64,000 bases of DNA, taken from Candidatus Rokuibacteriota bacterium (GTDB taxonomy: Bacteria; Methylomirabilota; Methylomirabilia; Rokubacteriales; CSP1-6). A program made the position numbers and the translations under genes. The stretch lies in the NCBI GenBank assembly GCA_023248995.1, contig JAHFDN010000002.1, positions 62,001 to 126,000 on the forward strand, read 5' to 3'. Shown piece after piece: positions 25,454 to 35,451 of this stretch. How positions within the stretch are numbered: position 1 is the stretch's first letter; every line of letters starts with the position of its first letter. The notes beneath the pieces were generated by a model, which saw only the letters and a program-made list of their open reading frames with translations, ran no database searches and was not told where the DNA came from.

Positions 25454-26587
25454 ATGTCCTTGCTCGAGCTCGACGCGCGATTCATGGAGCGGGCCCTTGC
25501 GCTGGCCGACAGCGCGCGCGGCCTCACGTCGCCGAACCCGCTGGTGGGCGCCGTCGTCGTCAGGGACGGGCTCGTCGCCGGCGAGGGCTACCACGCCCAG
25601 GCCGGCACGGCGCACGCCGAGCGCCTGGCCCTGGCCGCCGCCGGCCTCCAGGCGCGGGGGGCGACCCTCTACGTCACGCTCGAGCCGTGCGTTCATCAGG
25701 GGCGGACGCCGCCGTGCGTCTCTGCCGTCGTCGAGGCGGGGATCCGTCGGGTGGTAGTGGCGGTCCTGGATCCGAATCCCCGCGTGAGCGGCGGCGGCGT
25801 CGCCGCGCTCAGGCAGGCGGGCATCGCCGTGTCGGTGGGATGTCGCGAAGCCGACGCCCGGCGACTCAACCGGCCGTTCTTCACGTGGATCACCGAGCGG
25901 CGCCCATTCGTGACACTCAAGGCCGCCATGAGTCTCGACGGCAAGATCGCCGGGTGGGACCGCTCGTCCCGGTGGATCACGGGAGAAGCGGCGCGCCGCG
26001 CCGGGCATCGGCTCCGGAGCGAATCCGACGCGGTCGCGGTCGGGATCGGCACCCTTCTCGCCGACGATCCGGAGTTGACCGTCCGGCTCGAGCCCGCGTG
26101 GCCGCGGGAACCGCATCGCGTGGTGGTGGACAGCCGCGCGCGGACCCCCTGCTCGGCACGGGTCCTCTCCGCGGGGTCCCCCGGGCGGACGCTGATCGCG
26201 GTGACCGAGGCGGCGCCCTCGGAGAACGTGGAGGCGCTGGCGGCGCGCGGGGCTCAGGTCGTGCGGCTGCCGGCGCGGGACGAGCGGGTGGACCTGGCCG
26301 CGCTGGCGGCGGAGCTCGCTCGGCGCGACGTGACCGCGCTCCTTCTGGAGGGAGGCGGTGAGCTCAACGCGGCCTTCCTGGAGGCCGGGCTCGTGGATCG
26401 GGTGGTCGTCTTCGTGGCGCCGATGCTGCTCGGCGGCCGAAGCGCTCCCACACCGCTCGAGGGCCCGGGCCGGGGCTTGAAGGAGGCGTTCCGCCTCACG
26501 GCCATGACCGTTCGAAGGGAGGGGGAGGACCTGGTCATCGAGGGGGATATTGATCGGGGGGAGAGCGATGTTCACGGGCCTCGTTGA
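25454..26587 (+). CDS. ribD: Bifunctional riboflavin deaminase/reductase RibD
   Basis: A 377-residue two-domain enzyme for steps 2 and 3 of riboflavin synthesis. Residues 1-145 are the zinc deaminase with 'AHAERLAL' and 'LEPCVHQGRTPPC' (His, Cys, Cys ligands and catalytic Glu). Residues 150-370 are the NADPH-dependent reductase with 'LKAAMSLDGKIAG' and 'LLLEGGGELNAAFL'. It heads the rib gene set and overlaps ribE by 20 bases. No FMN riboswitch precedes it, so control by flavin is not visible here. Confidence 0.96.
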   Translation: MSLLELDARFMERALALADSARGLTSPNPLVGAVVVRDGLVAGEGYHAQAGTAHAERLALAAAGLQARGATLYVTLEPCVHQGRTPPCVSAVVEAGIRRVVVAVLDPNPRVSGGGVAALRQAGIAVSVGCREADARRLNRPFFTWITERRPFVTLKAAMSLDGKIAGWDRSSRWITGEAARRAGHRLRSESDAVAVGIGTLLADDPELTVRLEPAWPREPHRVVVDSRARTPCSARVLSAGSPGRTLIAVTEAAPSENVEALAARGAQVVRLPARDERVDLAALAAELARRDVTALLLEGGGELNAAFLEAGLVDRVVVFVAPMLLGGRSAPTPLEGPGRGLKEAFRLTAMTVRREGEDLVIEGDIDRGESDVHGPR

Positions 26588-27206
26588 GGAGTTGGGCGAG
26601 GTCGTGCGGCTCGCCCAGGCGGAGGGGGCGTGGCGGCTCGTGATCAGTGGCCAGCGCGTCCTCGACGGCAGCGACGTGGGAGCGAGCCTCGCCGTCAACG
26701 GGGTGTGTCTCACCGTTGTGGAGCGGGCGGCTGGGCTTCTCGCCTTCGACGTGAGCCCTGAGACCTTGAAGGCCACGGCGCTGGCGGACCTGGTCGCCGG
26801 CTCTCCTGTGAACCTCGAGCGGCCCCTCTGCCTCGGCGCACCGCTGGGGGGGCACCTGGTGCTGGGCCACGTGGATGGCGTCGGACGGGTGGCCCGGGTG
26901 GACTCGGGTGGTGAGACCGCGAGGATGAAGATTCTGGTCCCGGACTCCGGCCTCCTGCGGTATATGATTCCCAGGGGATCGGTGGCGGTAGACGGGGTCA
27001 GCCTTACCGTCCTGGCCCTGGAGGAGGATGGGTTCGAAGTGATGGTGATCCCTCACACGCTGAAGATCACGACCCTGGGCAGGCGGGCTCCCGGTGCCCG
27101 GGTCAACCTGGAGATGGACGTGATCGGCAAGTATCTCTTCCGCTTCGTGGAGCGGGGGGAAGCGGGGAACGTCTGCCAAGAGCTAGAGCGCGGCGAGGCC
27201 CGATGA
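26568..27206 (+). CDS. ribE: Riboflavin synthase alpha subunit
   Basis: A 212-residue enzyme that dismutates two 6,7-dimethyl-8-ribityllumazine molecules to riboflavin. It shows the internal duplication of the family: 'MFTGLVEELG' with 'VNGVCLTV' in the first lumazine-binding repeat, 'HLVLGHVDGVG' between, and 'VDGVSLTV' in the second. I chose the ATG at 26568 (preceded by GGGGGGAGAG), because MFTGL is the near-invariant N-terminus. It overlaps the end of ribD. Confidence 0.96.
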   Translation: MFTGLVEELGEVVRLAQAEGAWRLVISGQRVLDGSDVGASLAVNGVCLTVVERAAGLLAFDVSPETLKATALADLVAGSPVNLERPLCLGAPLGGHLVLGHVDGVGRVARVDSGGETARMKILVPDSGLLRYMIPRGSVAVDGVSLTVLALEEDGFEVMVIPHTLKITTLGRRAPGARVNLEMDVIGKYLFRFVERGEAGNVCQELERGEAR

Positions 27207-27225
27207 ACTCGCCAGGTGACGCACG

Positions 27226-28464
27226 ATGAGCGCTGCCGAAGACGCCGCCCGCCGGGAGTTTGCCTCCATCGAGGAGGCCATCGAGGAGATCCGGGCCGGC
27301 CGGATCCTCGTGGTGGTGGACGACGAGGATCGCGAGAACGAGGGCGACCTGGTCATGGCCGCCGACCGGGCTACGCCCGCGGCCGTGAACTTCATGGCCA
27401 AGCACGGGCGGGGTCTCATCTGTGTCCCCATGGCGGGCGAGCAGCTCGACGCGCTCCAGATCTGGATGATGGTCTCGGACAACACCGCCCCGATGGGCAC
27501 GGCCTTCACGGTGACGGTGGATGCCCGCCGCGACGTCACCACGGGGACCTCCGCGCACGACCGCGCGGTCACCATCAGGACGCTCGTGGATCCCAAGACC
27601 CGGCCCGAGGACCTGACGCGGCCGGGTCACATCTTGCCGCTCCGCGCGATGCCCGGCGGCGTCCTGCGCAGAGCGGGCCACACGGAGGCGTCGGTGGACC
27701 TGGCCCGCCTGGCGGGGGGCACGCCGGCCGGCGTCATCTGCGAGGTCATGGACGAGGATGGCGGAATGGCGCGGGTCCCGGAGCTTCTGGCGCTGGCACG
27801 CGCCCACGACCTCAAGGTCATCACGATCAAGGATCTCATCGAGTACCGGATCCGCAAGGAGAAGCTGGTTCGTCGCGTTGCGACCACCCGGCTCCCCACC
27901 GAGTTCGGCGACTTCCTGGCGGTGGCCTACGAGACGACCGTGGACAATCGTGTGCCCCTGGCGCTGGTGGTCGGGGACGTCGCCGACGGCCGGCCCGTGC
28001 TGGTCAGGGTGCACTCGGAGTGCCTGACGGGCGACGTGTTCGGCAGCCGGCGCTGCGATTGCGGCCCGCAGCTGGAGAAGGCGCTCGCCATCATCCAGCG
28101 CGAAGGGCGGGGCGTGTTCGTCTACATGCGGCAGGAAGGGCGCGGGATCGGGCTCGTGAACAAGCTGCGGGCCTACGAGCTACAGGATCAGGGCAAGGAC
28201 ACGGTGGAGGCGAACGCGGAGCTCGGCTTCAAGCCCGATCTCCGGGACTACGGCATCGGCGCCCAGATCCTGCTGGATCTCGGCGTGCGGAGCATGAGGC
28301 TTTTGACCAACAACCCCAAGAAGATCGTCGGGCTGGAGGGATACGGGCTCCAGCTGGCGGAGCGGGTGCCCATCGAGATCCCGGCAACCGGAACCAACCT
28401 CCGCTACCTCAAGACCAAGCGCGAGAAGCTCGGGCACCTCTTCTCCTCCCTCCCGTCCGAGTGA
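27226..28464 (+). CDS. ribBA: Bifunctional DHBP synthase / GTP cyclohydrolase II
   Basis: A 412-residue fusion making both precursors of lumazine. Residues about 10-210 form 3,4-dihydroxy-2-butanone-4-phosphate synthase ('[15 protein letters not shown]', '[10 protein letters not shown]', '[14 protein letters not shown]'). Residues about 215-410 form GTP cyclohydrolase II with the three zinc cysteines in '[15 protein letters not shown]' and 'RQEGRGIGL'. Both active sites look intact. It lies between ribE and ribH. Confidence 0.97.
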   Translation: MSAAEDAARREFASIEEAIEEIRAGRILVVVDDEDRENEGDLVMAADRATPAAVNFMAKHGRGLICVPMAGEQLDALQIWMMVSDNTAPMGTAFTVTVDARRDVTTGTSAHDRAVTIRTLVDPKTRPEDLTRPGHILPLRAMPGGVLRRAGHTEASVDLARLAGGTPAGVICEVMDEDGGMARVPELLALARAHDLKVITIKDLIEYRIRKEKLVRRVATTRLPTEFGDFLAVAYETTVDNRVPLALVVGDVADGRPVLVRVHSECLTGDVFGSRRCDCGPQLEKALAIIQREGRGVFVYMRQEGRGIGLVNKLRAYELQDQGKDTVEANAELGFKPDLRDYGIGAQILLDLGVRSMRLLTNNPKKIVGLEGYGLQLAERVPIEIPATGTNLRYLKTKREKLGHLFSSLPSE

Positions 28465-28467
28465 AGG

Positions 28468-28974
28468 ATGGCGGGCAAGGCCCCTCGCGCTCGGGCGACA
28501 GGGACGGTCGGCTCCCGCGCTGGGCGAGGTGCCCCCAGGTTCGGCGTGGTCGCGGCGCGCTTCAACGAAGCGATCTGCAAGCGGCTGCTCGACGGCGCGC
28601 TCGAGGCCTTCCGGAGCCACGGCGTGGAGGCCTCCCGGGTGGAAGTCCACTGGGTGCCCGGCTCCTTCGAGCTGCCCCAGGCGGCGCTCTACCTGGCCCG
28701 CACTGGGAGGTTCCGGGCCATGGTGTGCCTCGGCGTAGTCATCCGCGGGGAGACGCCACACTGGGAACATGTGGCGCGCGAGGCGGCTCAGGGGATCCGG
28801 CAGGTCGCGCTGACCACGGGGGTCCCGGTCGCTTTCGGGGTGGTCACGGCCCTCACCGAGGAGCAGGCCTGGGACCGGGCTGGCGGGAGGGTGGCGAACC
28901 GGGGGGAGGAGGCAGCCCTGGCGGCCCTAGAAATGTCGGAGTTCGTCTCCCGCGTCGGACGTCGCCATGGGTAA
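28468..28974 (+). CDS. ribH: 6,7-dimethyl-8-ribityllumazine synthase
   Basis: A 168-residue lumazine synthase that condenses the RibD and RibBA products. 'VVAARFNEAICKRLLDGA', 'WVPGSFELPQAAL', 'GVVIRGETPHWEHVA' (with the catalytic His) and 'PVAFGVVTALTEEQA' are present. The ATG at 28468 gives about 22 basic, Gly-rich residues before the conserved core, slightly longer than usual; no better internal start is evident. It overlaps nusB by eight bases, a frequent ribH-nusB coupling. Confidence 0.95.
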   Translation: MAGKAPRARATGTVGSRAGRGAPRFGVVAARFNEAICKRLLDGALEAFRSHGVEASRVEVHWVPGSFELPQAALYLARTGRFRAMVCLGVVIRGETPHWEHVAREAAQGIRQVALTTGVPVAFGVVTALTEEQAWDRAGGRVANRGEEAALAALEMSEFVSRVGRRHG

Positions 28975-29380
28975 GCGGCGGAAGGCTCGGGAACTGGCGC
29001 TTCAGTTCCTCTACCAGCTCGACCTCCGGAGCGACGGGGACCCGGCCTCGTGCTCTGAGGAGTTCTGGAGCCGCCACCCGGTGGATCCCGAGGTGCGGAC
29101 CTTTGCCGAGACGCTCGTCCGGGGGACGAAGCTCCATCAGGAGAAAATCGACGAGCTGATCGTCCAGTACGCCCTGAACTGGGACCTCGAGCGGATGGCC
29201 GTGGTGGATCGAAACATCCTCCGGGCGGGGATCTTCGAGCTGCTCTGGACGGCGGACGTCCCCCCGAAGGTGGCGATCAACGAGGCGCTCGAGGTGGCGA
29301 AGAAGTTCAGCACCCAGGAATCCAGCGGCTTCATCAACGGCATTCTTGACCGCATCCATAAAGAGCTCCGACCAGGCTAG
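28967..29380 (+). CDS. nusB: Transcription antitermination factor NusB
   Basis: A 137-residue all-helical protein that binds boxA RNA with NusE/S10 to promote rRNA antitermination. The N-terminal 'RRKARELALQFLYQLDL', the central 'YALNWDLERMAVVDRNILR' and the C-terminal 'INEALEVAKKFSTQES' with 'FINGILDRI' are hallmark NusB segments. Full length. Confidence 0.96.
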   Translation: MGKRRKARELALQFLYQLDLRSDGDPASCSEEFWSRHPVDPEVRTFAETLVRGTKLHQEKIDELIVQYALNWDLERMAVVDRNILRAGIFELLWTADVPPKVAINEALEVAKKFSTQESSGFINGILDRIHKELRPG

Positions 29381-30113
29381 GGCAATCCGTTACGCCGTCC
29401 TCTCCGACATCCACGGAAACCTCGAAGCCCTGACCGCTGTCTTCGATCACCTCGCCGGTGTCGGCGCCGACGCCCTCCTCTGCCTCGGCGACGTGGTGGG
29501 ATACGGGGCGGATCCGATCCCCTGCGTCGAGACCCTCGTCCAGCGGGGAGCCCGCCTGGTCGCGGGCAACCACGAGCACGGGGCCACCGGCCGCCTCGAC
29601 CTCCGCTGGTTCAATCCCCATGCGCGGCAGGCCGCGCTCTGGACGGCGTCCCAGCTGGACGCCGCCCACCGGGCCTTCCTCGCCGACCTGCCGCTGGTGC
29701 TCGAAGTCGAGGACGCCACCCTCGTCCACGCCAGACCCGGGCGTCCGGAGCAGTGGGAATACCTGATCACGGCCGAGGAGGGGTTCGAGGCGTTCGGCGG
29801 CTTCACGACGCGGCTCTGTTTCGTTGGCCACTCGCACCTCCCGCGGGTCTGGGCTCTGGGCTCCTCTGGGCCGGCGTTCGAGCCCGCACCGGAGGCCGTC
29901 CGGCTCGAAGCGGGGCGGCGCTACATCGTCAACGTGGGCAGCGTGGGCCAGCCGAGGGATGGCGACCCCCGGGCGTGCTACGCCCTCTGGGACCTCGGGG
30001 CCGGGGTCGTGAGCCTCCACCGGGTCCCCTACGACGTCGCGCGCGCCCGGGAGAAGATCTTGAGGTCGGGGCTTCCCCGCTATCTCGGTGACCGCCTGGC
30101 CCATGGCCGCTGA
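29346..30113 (+). CDS. Metallophosphoesterase (YfcE/MJ0936-like)
   Basis: A 255-residue calcineurin-like phosphoesterase. Metal-binding motifs are in order: 'LSDIHGNLEAL' (DxH), 'CLGDVVGYG' (GDxxG), 'AGNHEHGA' (GNH[E/D]), 'FVGHSHLPRVW' (GHxH). The start is uncertain: a TTG at 29346 lies inside nusB, giving a 35-base overlap, and no ATG or GTG occurs before the first conserved residues. The substrate is unknown; relatives hydrolyse phosphodiesters or diadenosine compounds. Confidence 0.88.
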   Translation: MTASIKSSDQARAIRYAVLSDIHGNLEALTAVFDHLAGVGADALLCLGDVVGYGADPIPCVETLVQRGARLVAGNHEHGATGRLDLRWFNPHARQAALWTASQLDAAHRAFLADLPLVLEVEDATLVHARPGRPEQWEYLITAEEGFEAFGGFTTRLCFVGHSHLPRVWALGSSGPAFEPAPEAVRLEAGRRYIVNVGSVGQPRDGDPRACYALWDLGAGVVSLHRVPYDVARAREKILRSGLPRYLGDRLAHGR

Positions 30114-31623
30114 CCGCCTGGAAATGCTCCAGGCCGGACGGGTCAGGGTGCCGGCGCTCCTGGTGTCATCTGTCCTCCTGGCGCTCGCGTATCCTACGAC
30201 CGACTGGTCGCTGTTCGCCTGGGTGGCTCTCGTGCCGCTCTTCGCGTCGGCGCTCGTTCGTCCGACCCGCCAGGCGCTTGCCGATGGATGGCTCTTGGGG
30301 ACGGCCTTCTTCCTGGTGCTCCTCCGCTGGCTCGACCACACGTTCCGCCACTTCAGCCAGATCCCGTGGCCGCTGACCTGGCTGCCGATCGTCGGGCTCG
30401 CGGCCTACTGCGGACTCTTCTTTGGCCTCGTCGCCGCGTCGGCGAGCTGGCTGGGGCGGCGCGTCGGCCCGGGCTGGGCGCTGGGCGCGGCGCCGTTCTT
30501 GTGGGTGGCGGGCGAGTGGGTCCGGGGGCGCCTTCTCTCCGGATTTCCCTGGGGGCTCCTCGGCTATTCCCAGTACCGGGAGCTCCCGCTGATCCAGATC
30601 GCCGAGTGGACGGGAGTCTACGGCGTCTCCTTCCTCCTCGTCGTCGTGAACGCGGCTCTGGCGGGCGCCGCCGTCGTCGGGTGGCGAAGGGCGGCGCCGG
30701 CGGCGAGCCTTGCCCTGGCGCTGCTCGTCGGGACGCTGGCCTTCGGGTTCTCCCGGCTCGGCGACCCGAGGCCGTCGCCGACGATCCGCGCCGCGGTCGT
30801 CCAACCCTCCATCGAGCAGTCGCTCAAGTGGGATCCCGCGTATCAGCGGGAAACGCTGAATATCTACACGACCCTGACTCGCCAGGCGGGCGGCGGGAGC
30901 CCGTCGATCATTCTCTGGCCGGAGACGGCGGCGCCCATTTTTCTCAGGCGGGACCCGGCCCTAGTGGCCGAGCTCCGAGCCCTCTCCCGGGAGGTCGGAG
31001 CACCCCTCCTCGTGGGGTCCGTGGACGGTGATGAGCGGGGCCTCTACAACAGCGCGTTTTTGCTGACAGGACAGGGCATTAGCGGCAAGTATGATAAGAT
31101 ACATCTCGTCCCGTTCGGGGAGTACGTGCCGTTGTCCCGGGTCATCGGCTTCGTGAGGCGCTGGGCCGAGTTCATCTCGGAGTTCCAGGCCGGGGAAGTT
31201 CCGAGAGTATTTCGGCAGGTCCAGCCCCCCTTCGGGGTCGTGATCTGCTACGAGGGGATCTTTCCCGACCTGTTCCGGGAGTTCGTCGCGGGGGGAGCCG
31301 AGTACATGATGAACATCACGAACGACGCCTGGTTCGGAACGACCAGCGGGCCATGGCAGCACTTGGCCGTGCTCCCGTTGCGCGCAGTGGAAAACCGCGT
31401 GGCGATCGTGCGAGCCGCCAACACGGGCGTGTCGGCGGCCGTGGAGCCCAGCGGGCGGATCGGCAAGACCCTCGGGCTCTACGAGCGCGGAGTGCTGAGC
31501 GTGACGCTCCCCCTCCGTTCGCGCAGCACGTTCTACGCTCGGTTCGGCGACGTCTTCGCCTACGCATGCATCGCGCTGTCGGCTGTCGCCATGGCGCTGG
31601 GAGCGCTCCGGAGGATTCCCTAA
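30103..31623 (+). CDS. lnt: Apolipoprotein N-acyltransferase
   Basis: A 506-residue inner-membrane enzyme that adds the third acyl chain to the N-terminal Cys of lipoproteins. About eight hydrophobic helices (residues 10-230) precede a nitrilase-like catalytic domain with Glu in 'LWPETAAP', Lys in 'YDKIHLVPFGEYVP' and Cys in 'VICYEGIFPDLFR'. A last helix closes the protein. I chose the ATG at 30103; a GTG five codons earlier is also possible. It fits with the lol genes a little downstream. Confidence 0.95.
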   Translation: MAADRLEMLQAGRVRVPALLVSSVLLALAYPTTDWSLFAWVALVPLFASALVRPTRQALADGWLLGTAFFLVLLRWLDHTFRHFSQIPWPLTWLPIVGLAAYCGLFFGLVAASASWLGRRVGPGWALGAAPFLWVAGEWVRGRLLSGFPWGLLGYSQYRELPLIQIAEWTGVYGVSFLLVVVNAALAGAAVVGWRRAAPAASLALALLVGTLAFGFSRLGDPRPSPTIRAAVVQPSIEQSLKWDPAYQRETLNIYTTLTRQAGGGSPSIILWPETAAPIFLRRDPALVAELRALSREVGAPLLVGSVDGDERGLYNSAFLLTGQGISGKYDKIHLVPFGEYVPLSRVIGFVRRWAEFISEFQAGEVPRVFRQVQPPFGVVICYEGIFPDLFREFVAGGAEYMMNITNDAWFGTTSGPWQHLAVLPLRAVENRVAIVRAANTGVSAAVEPSGRIGKTLGLYERGVLSVTLPLRSRSTFYARFGDVFAYACIALSAVAMALGALRRIP

Positions 31624-31627
31624 CGCC

Positions 31628-32723
31628 ATGCTGAGCGAGCTGAAGCGCGACATCCTTGAGTCCGAGCGGCGTCTCGACGACCTTCGGGGGCACCTTTGAC
31701 CTTCCCGCAAAGGAGGAGCGTCTCCGCCTGATCGAGATCGAGATGGCGTCCCCCGCCTTCTGGGAGGACAGCCGGCGCGCCCAGGGTCTGGTTCAGGAGC
31801 GTGCCGAGCTGGCGCGCCTCGTGGGGCGCTGGCGGGAACTCTCCTCCAAGGCCGAGGAGCTCCGGCTGCTCTGGGAGATGGCGACGGAGGAGGGAGACGA
31901 GAGCGTCGCCGCCGAGATCGAAGACGGGATCCGGAAGCTCCGCCAGTCCCTCACCGAGTTCGAGCTCAAGGTCATCCTCTCGGCTCCCCACGACCGGAAG
32001 AACGCCATCGTGTCCATCCACCCGGGAGCGGGCGGGACCGAGTCCCAGGATTGGGCTCAGATGCTGGTCCGCATGTACCTCCGGTGGGCCGAGCGCCAAG
32101 GGTTCAAAGCCGAGGTGGTGGACCTGCTCCCCGGCGAGGAGGCGGGGATCAAATCCGCCACCATCGAAGTGACCGGCGAGTGCGCGTTCGGGTACCTCAA
32201 GGGGGAGACGGGCGTCCACCGGCTCGTCCGCATCTCCCCCTTCGACGCGTCCCGCCGCCGCCATACATCTTTCGCTTCGGTGTCCGTCATTCCCGAGGTC
32301 GAAGAGGTGGAGGTGGTGGTCAAGGACGAAGATCTGCGGATTGACGTCTTTCGCTCTTCCGGACCCGGCGGGCAAGGGGTGAACACGGCGGATTCGGCTG
32401 TCCGGATCACGCACCTGCCCACCGGGATGGTCGTGCAGTGCCAGAACGAGCGGTCGCAGCTCAGAAACCGCGACACGGCGCTCCGCATTTTGCGGGCCAG
32501 GCTCTATCAGCTCTACGAGAAGAAGCAGCGTGAGGAACTGGCCGAGCTCACCGGGGAAAAGAAGGGAATCGCGTTCGGCAGCCAGATCCGTTCCTACACG
32601 TTCCACCCGTACCAGCTGATCAAAGATCACCGGACCGGGGTCGAAGCGGGAAACGTCGAGGCCGTCATGGACGGCGAGATCGACCCGTTCATCCAGGCCC
32701 ACCTCCTATCGGGCAAATCATGA
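31628..32723 (+). CDS. prfB: Peptide chain release factor 2 (programmed +1 frameshift)
   Basis: RF2 releases proteins at UGA and UAA. Translation starts at ATG 31628 and reaches an in-frame TGA after codon 23 (...LRGHL). The rest (DLPAKEERL onward) lies in the +1 frame, so the product joins 31628-31696 to 31698-32723, about 364 residues. The codon-recognition tripeptide SPF ('RISPFD') and the catalytic GGQ ('[14 protein letters not shown]') are present. The frameshift lets RF2 autoregulate its level. The factor is relevant here because it competes with selenocysteine insertion at TGA codons. Confidence 0.96.
31686..31699 (+). promoter_or_regulatory. prfB programmed frameshift site
   Basis: A GGGGG run (31686-31690), three bases, slippery CTT and TGA-C (31694-31700) reproduce the classic RF2 layout: an internal Shine-Dalgarno-like element three bases upstream of CTT-TGA-C. 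Slow RF2 decoding of the TGA allows a +1 slip to GAC. Confidence 0.93.
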
Positions 32724-34210
32724 ACGCGCCGCACGACGAAAACGAGCTCATCCAGCGCCGTCACGCGAAGCTGGCCGCCCTCCGGGCGCGCGGCGTAGAT
32801 CCCTTCGGGAGCCGCTTCCCGGTGACCCACTGGGCTGGGCGTCTGACCGGGCTGCTCACGACGGCCAGGGAGGAAGAGCTCAAGGAGGTCGGACCTGTCA
32901 GCGTGGCGGGGCGCGTCCTGACGCTCCGTCACCACGGGAAAACCTGCTTTGCCACGCTCCGGGATTACACCGGGACGATCCAGCTCTACGCGCGCGCGGA
33001 CCAGCTGGGGGAGGAATACGGCCTCTTCACGGACCTTGACGCCGGCGACTTCATCGGCGTCACGGGTGAACTGTTCCGGACCCGCACCGGCGAGCTCACG
33101 ATCGCGGTGAAGGCCTGGACCTTCCTGGCGAAGGCCCTGCGCCCGCTCCCGGAAAAGTGGCACGGCCTCAGGGATTTGGAGACGCGCTACCGCCAGCGCT
33201 ACTTGGATCTGGTGGTGAACCCCGAAGTGCGCCAGCTGTTCCGGCTGAGGAGCCGCCTCGTGAAGGAGCTCCGGGAATTTCTGGACGCACGGGGCTTCCT
33301 CGAAGTGGAGACGCCGATGATGCAGCCGATCCCCGGCGGCGCGGCCGCGCGGCCGTTCGTGACCCATCACAACACGCTGGACCTCGACCTCTACCTCCGG
33401 GTGGCCCCGGAGCTCTACCTGAAGCGGCTCGTCGTCGGCGGCCTTGACCGGGTCTACGAGATCAATCGCAACTTCAGGAACGAGGGGATCTCGACGCAGC
33501 ACAACCCGGAGTTCACGATGCTGGAGTTTTACCAGGCCTACGCCGACTACGGCGACCTGATGGAGCTGACCGAGGCGCTGGTCTGTCATCTGGCTCAGAT
33601 CCTCCTGGGCTCGCTGACCCTCGCGTACCAGGGCGAGCAGGTTGATCTCACCCCACCGTGGCGGCGGCTCGGGTTCTTCGACGCCCTGGCCGAGGTTCTC
33701 CAGACGGATGTGTCCCCCCGGACGGAGGCGTCCCGGGTGCGCCAGCTCGCCGCCGCGGCGGGGATTTCCGTCGAGCAGGACGCCCCGTCGGCGAAACTCT
33801 GGAAGGGCCTTTTCGAAAAGCTGGTCGAGCCGACGCTGATCCGGCCCACGTTTGTCGTCGAGTTCCCCATCGAGCTCTCCCCGCTTTCTAAGCGGAACCG
33901 GGACAATCCCGCCCTGGCGGAGCGGTTTGAACTCTTCGTCGCGCGGCTCGAGGTCGCGAACGCCTACACCGAGTTGAACGACCCCGAGGAGCAGCTGGCG
34001 CGGTTCAAGCAGCAGGCCGCGGAGCGCGAGCGCGGCGACGAGGAGGCGCACTGGCTGGACCGAGACTTCGTCCGCTCCCTCGAGTACGGTATGCCGCCGA
34101 CGGCCGGAGAGGGGATCGGGATCGACCGCCTCGTGATGCTCCTCGGCGACCTCCCCTCGATCCGCGACGTGATCCTCTTCCCCCAGCTCCGCCCCGAGAC
34201 CGAGTCATGA
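32720..34210 (+). CDS. lysS: Lysyl-tRNA synthetase (class II)
   Basis: A 496-residue class II synthetase. The N-terminal OB-fold tRNA-anticodon domain covers residues about 50-160 ('[13 protein letters not shown]'). The catalytic domain holds motif 1 ('[15 protein letters not shown]'), motif 2 ('[18 protein letters not shown]') and motif 3 ('[11 protein letters not shown]'). Full length. It overlaps prfB by four bases, the common prfB-lysS arrangement. Confidence 0.97.
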   Translation: MNAPHDENELIQRRHAKLAALRARGVDPFGSRFPVTHWAGRLTGLLTTAREEELKEVGPVSVAGRVLTLRHHGKTCFATLRDYTGTIQLYARADQLGEEYGLFTDLDAGDFIGVTGELFRTRTGELTIAVKAWTFLAKALRPLPEKWHGLRDLETRYRQRYLDLVVNPEVRQLFRLRSRLVKELREFLDARGFLEVETPMMQPIPGGAAARPFVTHHNTLDLDLYLRVAPELYLKRLVVGGLDRVYEINRNFRNEGISTQHNPEFTMLEFYQAYADYGDLMELTEALVCHLAQILLGSLTLAYQGEQVDLTPPWRRLGFFDALAEVLQTDVSPRTEASRVRQLAAAAGISVEQDAPSAKLWKGLFEKLVEPTLIRPTFVVEFPIELSPLSKRNRDNPALAERFELFVARLEVANAYTELNDPEEQLARFKQQAAERERGDEEAHWLDRDFVRSLEYGMPPTAGEGIGIDRLVMLLGDLPSIRDVILFPQLRPETES

Positions 34211-35451
34211 GGCGCGGTGGCCTCCCCGTCGAGCTGTTCTTGGGTCTCAGGTATCTCCGGGCCCGCGGTCACCGGACGAACCTGTCCCTGTTCGTCTGGA
34301 CCGGCGTCGGCGGAGTCTTCCTCGGGGTCAGCGCGCTGATCGTGGTGCTGGCGGTGATGACGGGCTTTCAGGACGGCATCCGGGACAAGATCATCGCCTC
34401 CAACCCGCACATCCTGGTCCTCGAAGGCGGTGGGCGGGGGGTGCGCGACCCGGCGGCGCTCACCGACCGGGTGCGGGCCGTCCCCGGGGTCCGGTCCGCG
34501 ACGCCGTTCGTGCTCCAGCAGGCGCTCTTCACCGTTCCGGGGGGAGGTGCCACGGGCGGTCTCCTGCGCGGCGTGGACCTCTCGGTCGAGTCCCTTCGGC
34601 TGGACATCGGCCGGCAGCTGAAAATGGGGAGTCTCGACCCGCTGGCGCGGGGCGGCGGTGACCCCGCCATCATCCTGGGGCGGGAGCTGGCGAGGACGCT
34701 CGGTGTGATTCCCGGCGAGAGCGTGACCGTGATCTCCCCCCAGGGCGCGCTCACGGCGGTTGGCATGGTCCCCAAGATGCGGCGGTTCAGCGTGGCCGGG
34801 ACGTTCGAGGTCGGCATGTACGAGTACGACTCCTCCCTGGCCTATGTGAATCTTCCCACGGCCCAGGAGTTCGCCGGCCTCGGGAGCCGCGTGACCGGGA
34901 TCGAGGTCAAGCTCCAGGATCCCTGGCAGGCCAAGGCGATCGGCCGGCAGATCATCGCGCGCCTCGGCTTCCCCTACCTCGTCCGCGACTGGATGGAGAT
35001 GAACCGGAACCTGTTCAACGCGCTGCAGCTCGAGAAGCTCGCGCTGTTCATCATCGTGACGATCATCGTGCTCGTAGCCGCCTTCGCCATCATCGGCCAC
35101 CTCGTCCTCCTCGTGGCGGAGAAGCGGAAGGAGATCGGCATCCTGAAGGCGATGGGCGCCACGGCCGGCAGCGTGGGGGCCGCGTTCCTCTCGGTGGGCG
35201 TCCTCATCGGGCTGGTGGGGTCCGCGGCGGGCAGCGTGGTGGGACTCGGTCTGATCTGGATCCAGAACACGTACCGGGTCATTCGCCTCGCGGGCGACGT
35301 CTACCAGATCGACTATCTCCCCATGAAGCTCACCTGGAGTGACTTCGGGTTGATCATCGGGGCGACGCTCCTGATCTCGTTCGCGTTCACCCTTCTCCCC
35401 GCCCGCCGGGCGGCCCGGCTCGACCCCGTGGAAGTTCTCCGCTATGAGTGA
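34207..35451 (+). CDS. lolC: Lipoprotein-releasing ABC permease (LolC/LolE family)
   Basis: A 414-residue inner-membrane permease. It has one N-terminal helix (about 20-48), a long periplasmic domain, and three C-terminal helices (about 280-400), the MacB/LolC-E topology. The N-terminal '[12 protein letters not shown]' and the C-terminal '[18 protein letters not shown]' are typical. Only one permease gene is present, so the exporter is probably a homodimer rather than a LolC-LolE pair. Paired with lolD directly downstream (8-base overlap). Confidence 0.92.
   Translation: MRRGGLPVELFLGLRYLRARGHRTNLSLFVWTGVGGVFLGVSALIVVLAVMTGFQDGIRDKIIASNPHILVLEGGGRGVRDPAALTDRVRAVPGVRSATPFVLQQALFTVPGGGATGGLLRGVDLSVESLRLDIGRQLKMGSLDPLARGGGDPAIILGRELARTLGVIPGESVTVISPQGALTAVGMVPKMRRFSVAGTFEVGMYEYDSSLAYVNLPTAQEFAGLGSRVTGIEVKLQDPWQAKAIGRQIIARLGFPYLVRDWMEMNRNLFNALQLEKLALFIIVTIIVLVAAFAIIGHLVLLVAEKRKEIGILKAMGATAGSVGAAFLSVGVLIGLVGSAAGSVVGLGLIWIQNTYRVIRLAGDVYQIDYLPMKLTWSDFGLIIGATLLISFAFTLLPARRAARLDPVEVLRYE

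Noticed and set aside
31628-31700. Frameshift error or pseudogene at the start of prfB
   Set aside because: The sequence matches the known programmed +1 frameshift site of RF2 in every element.
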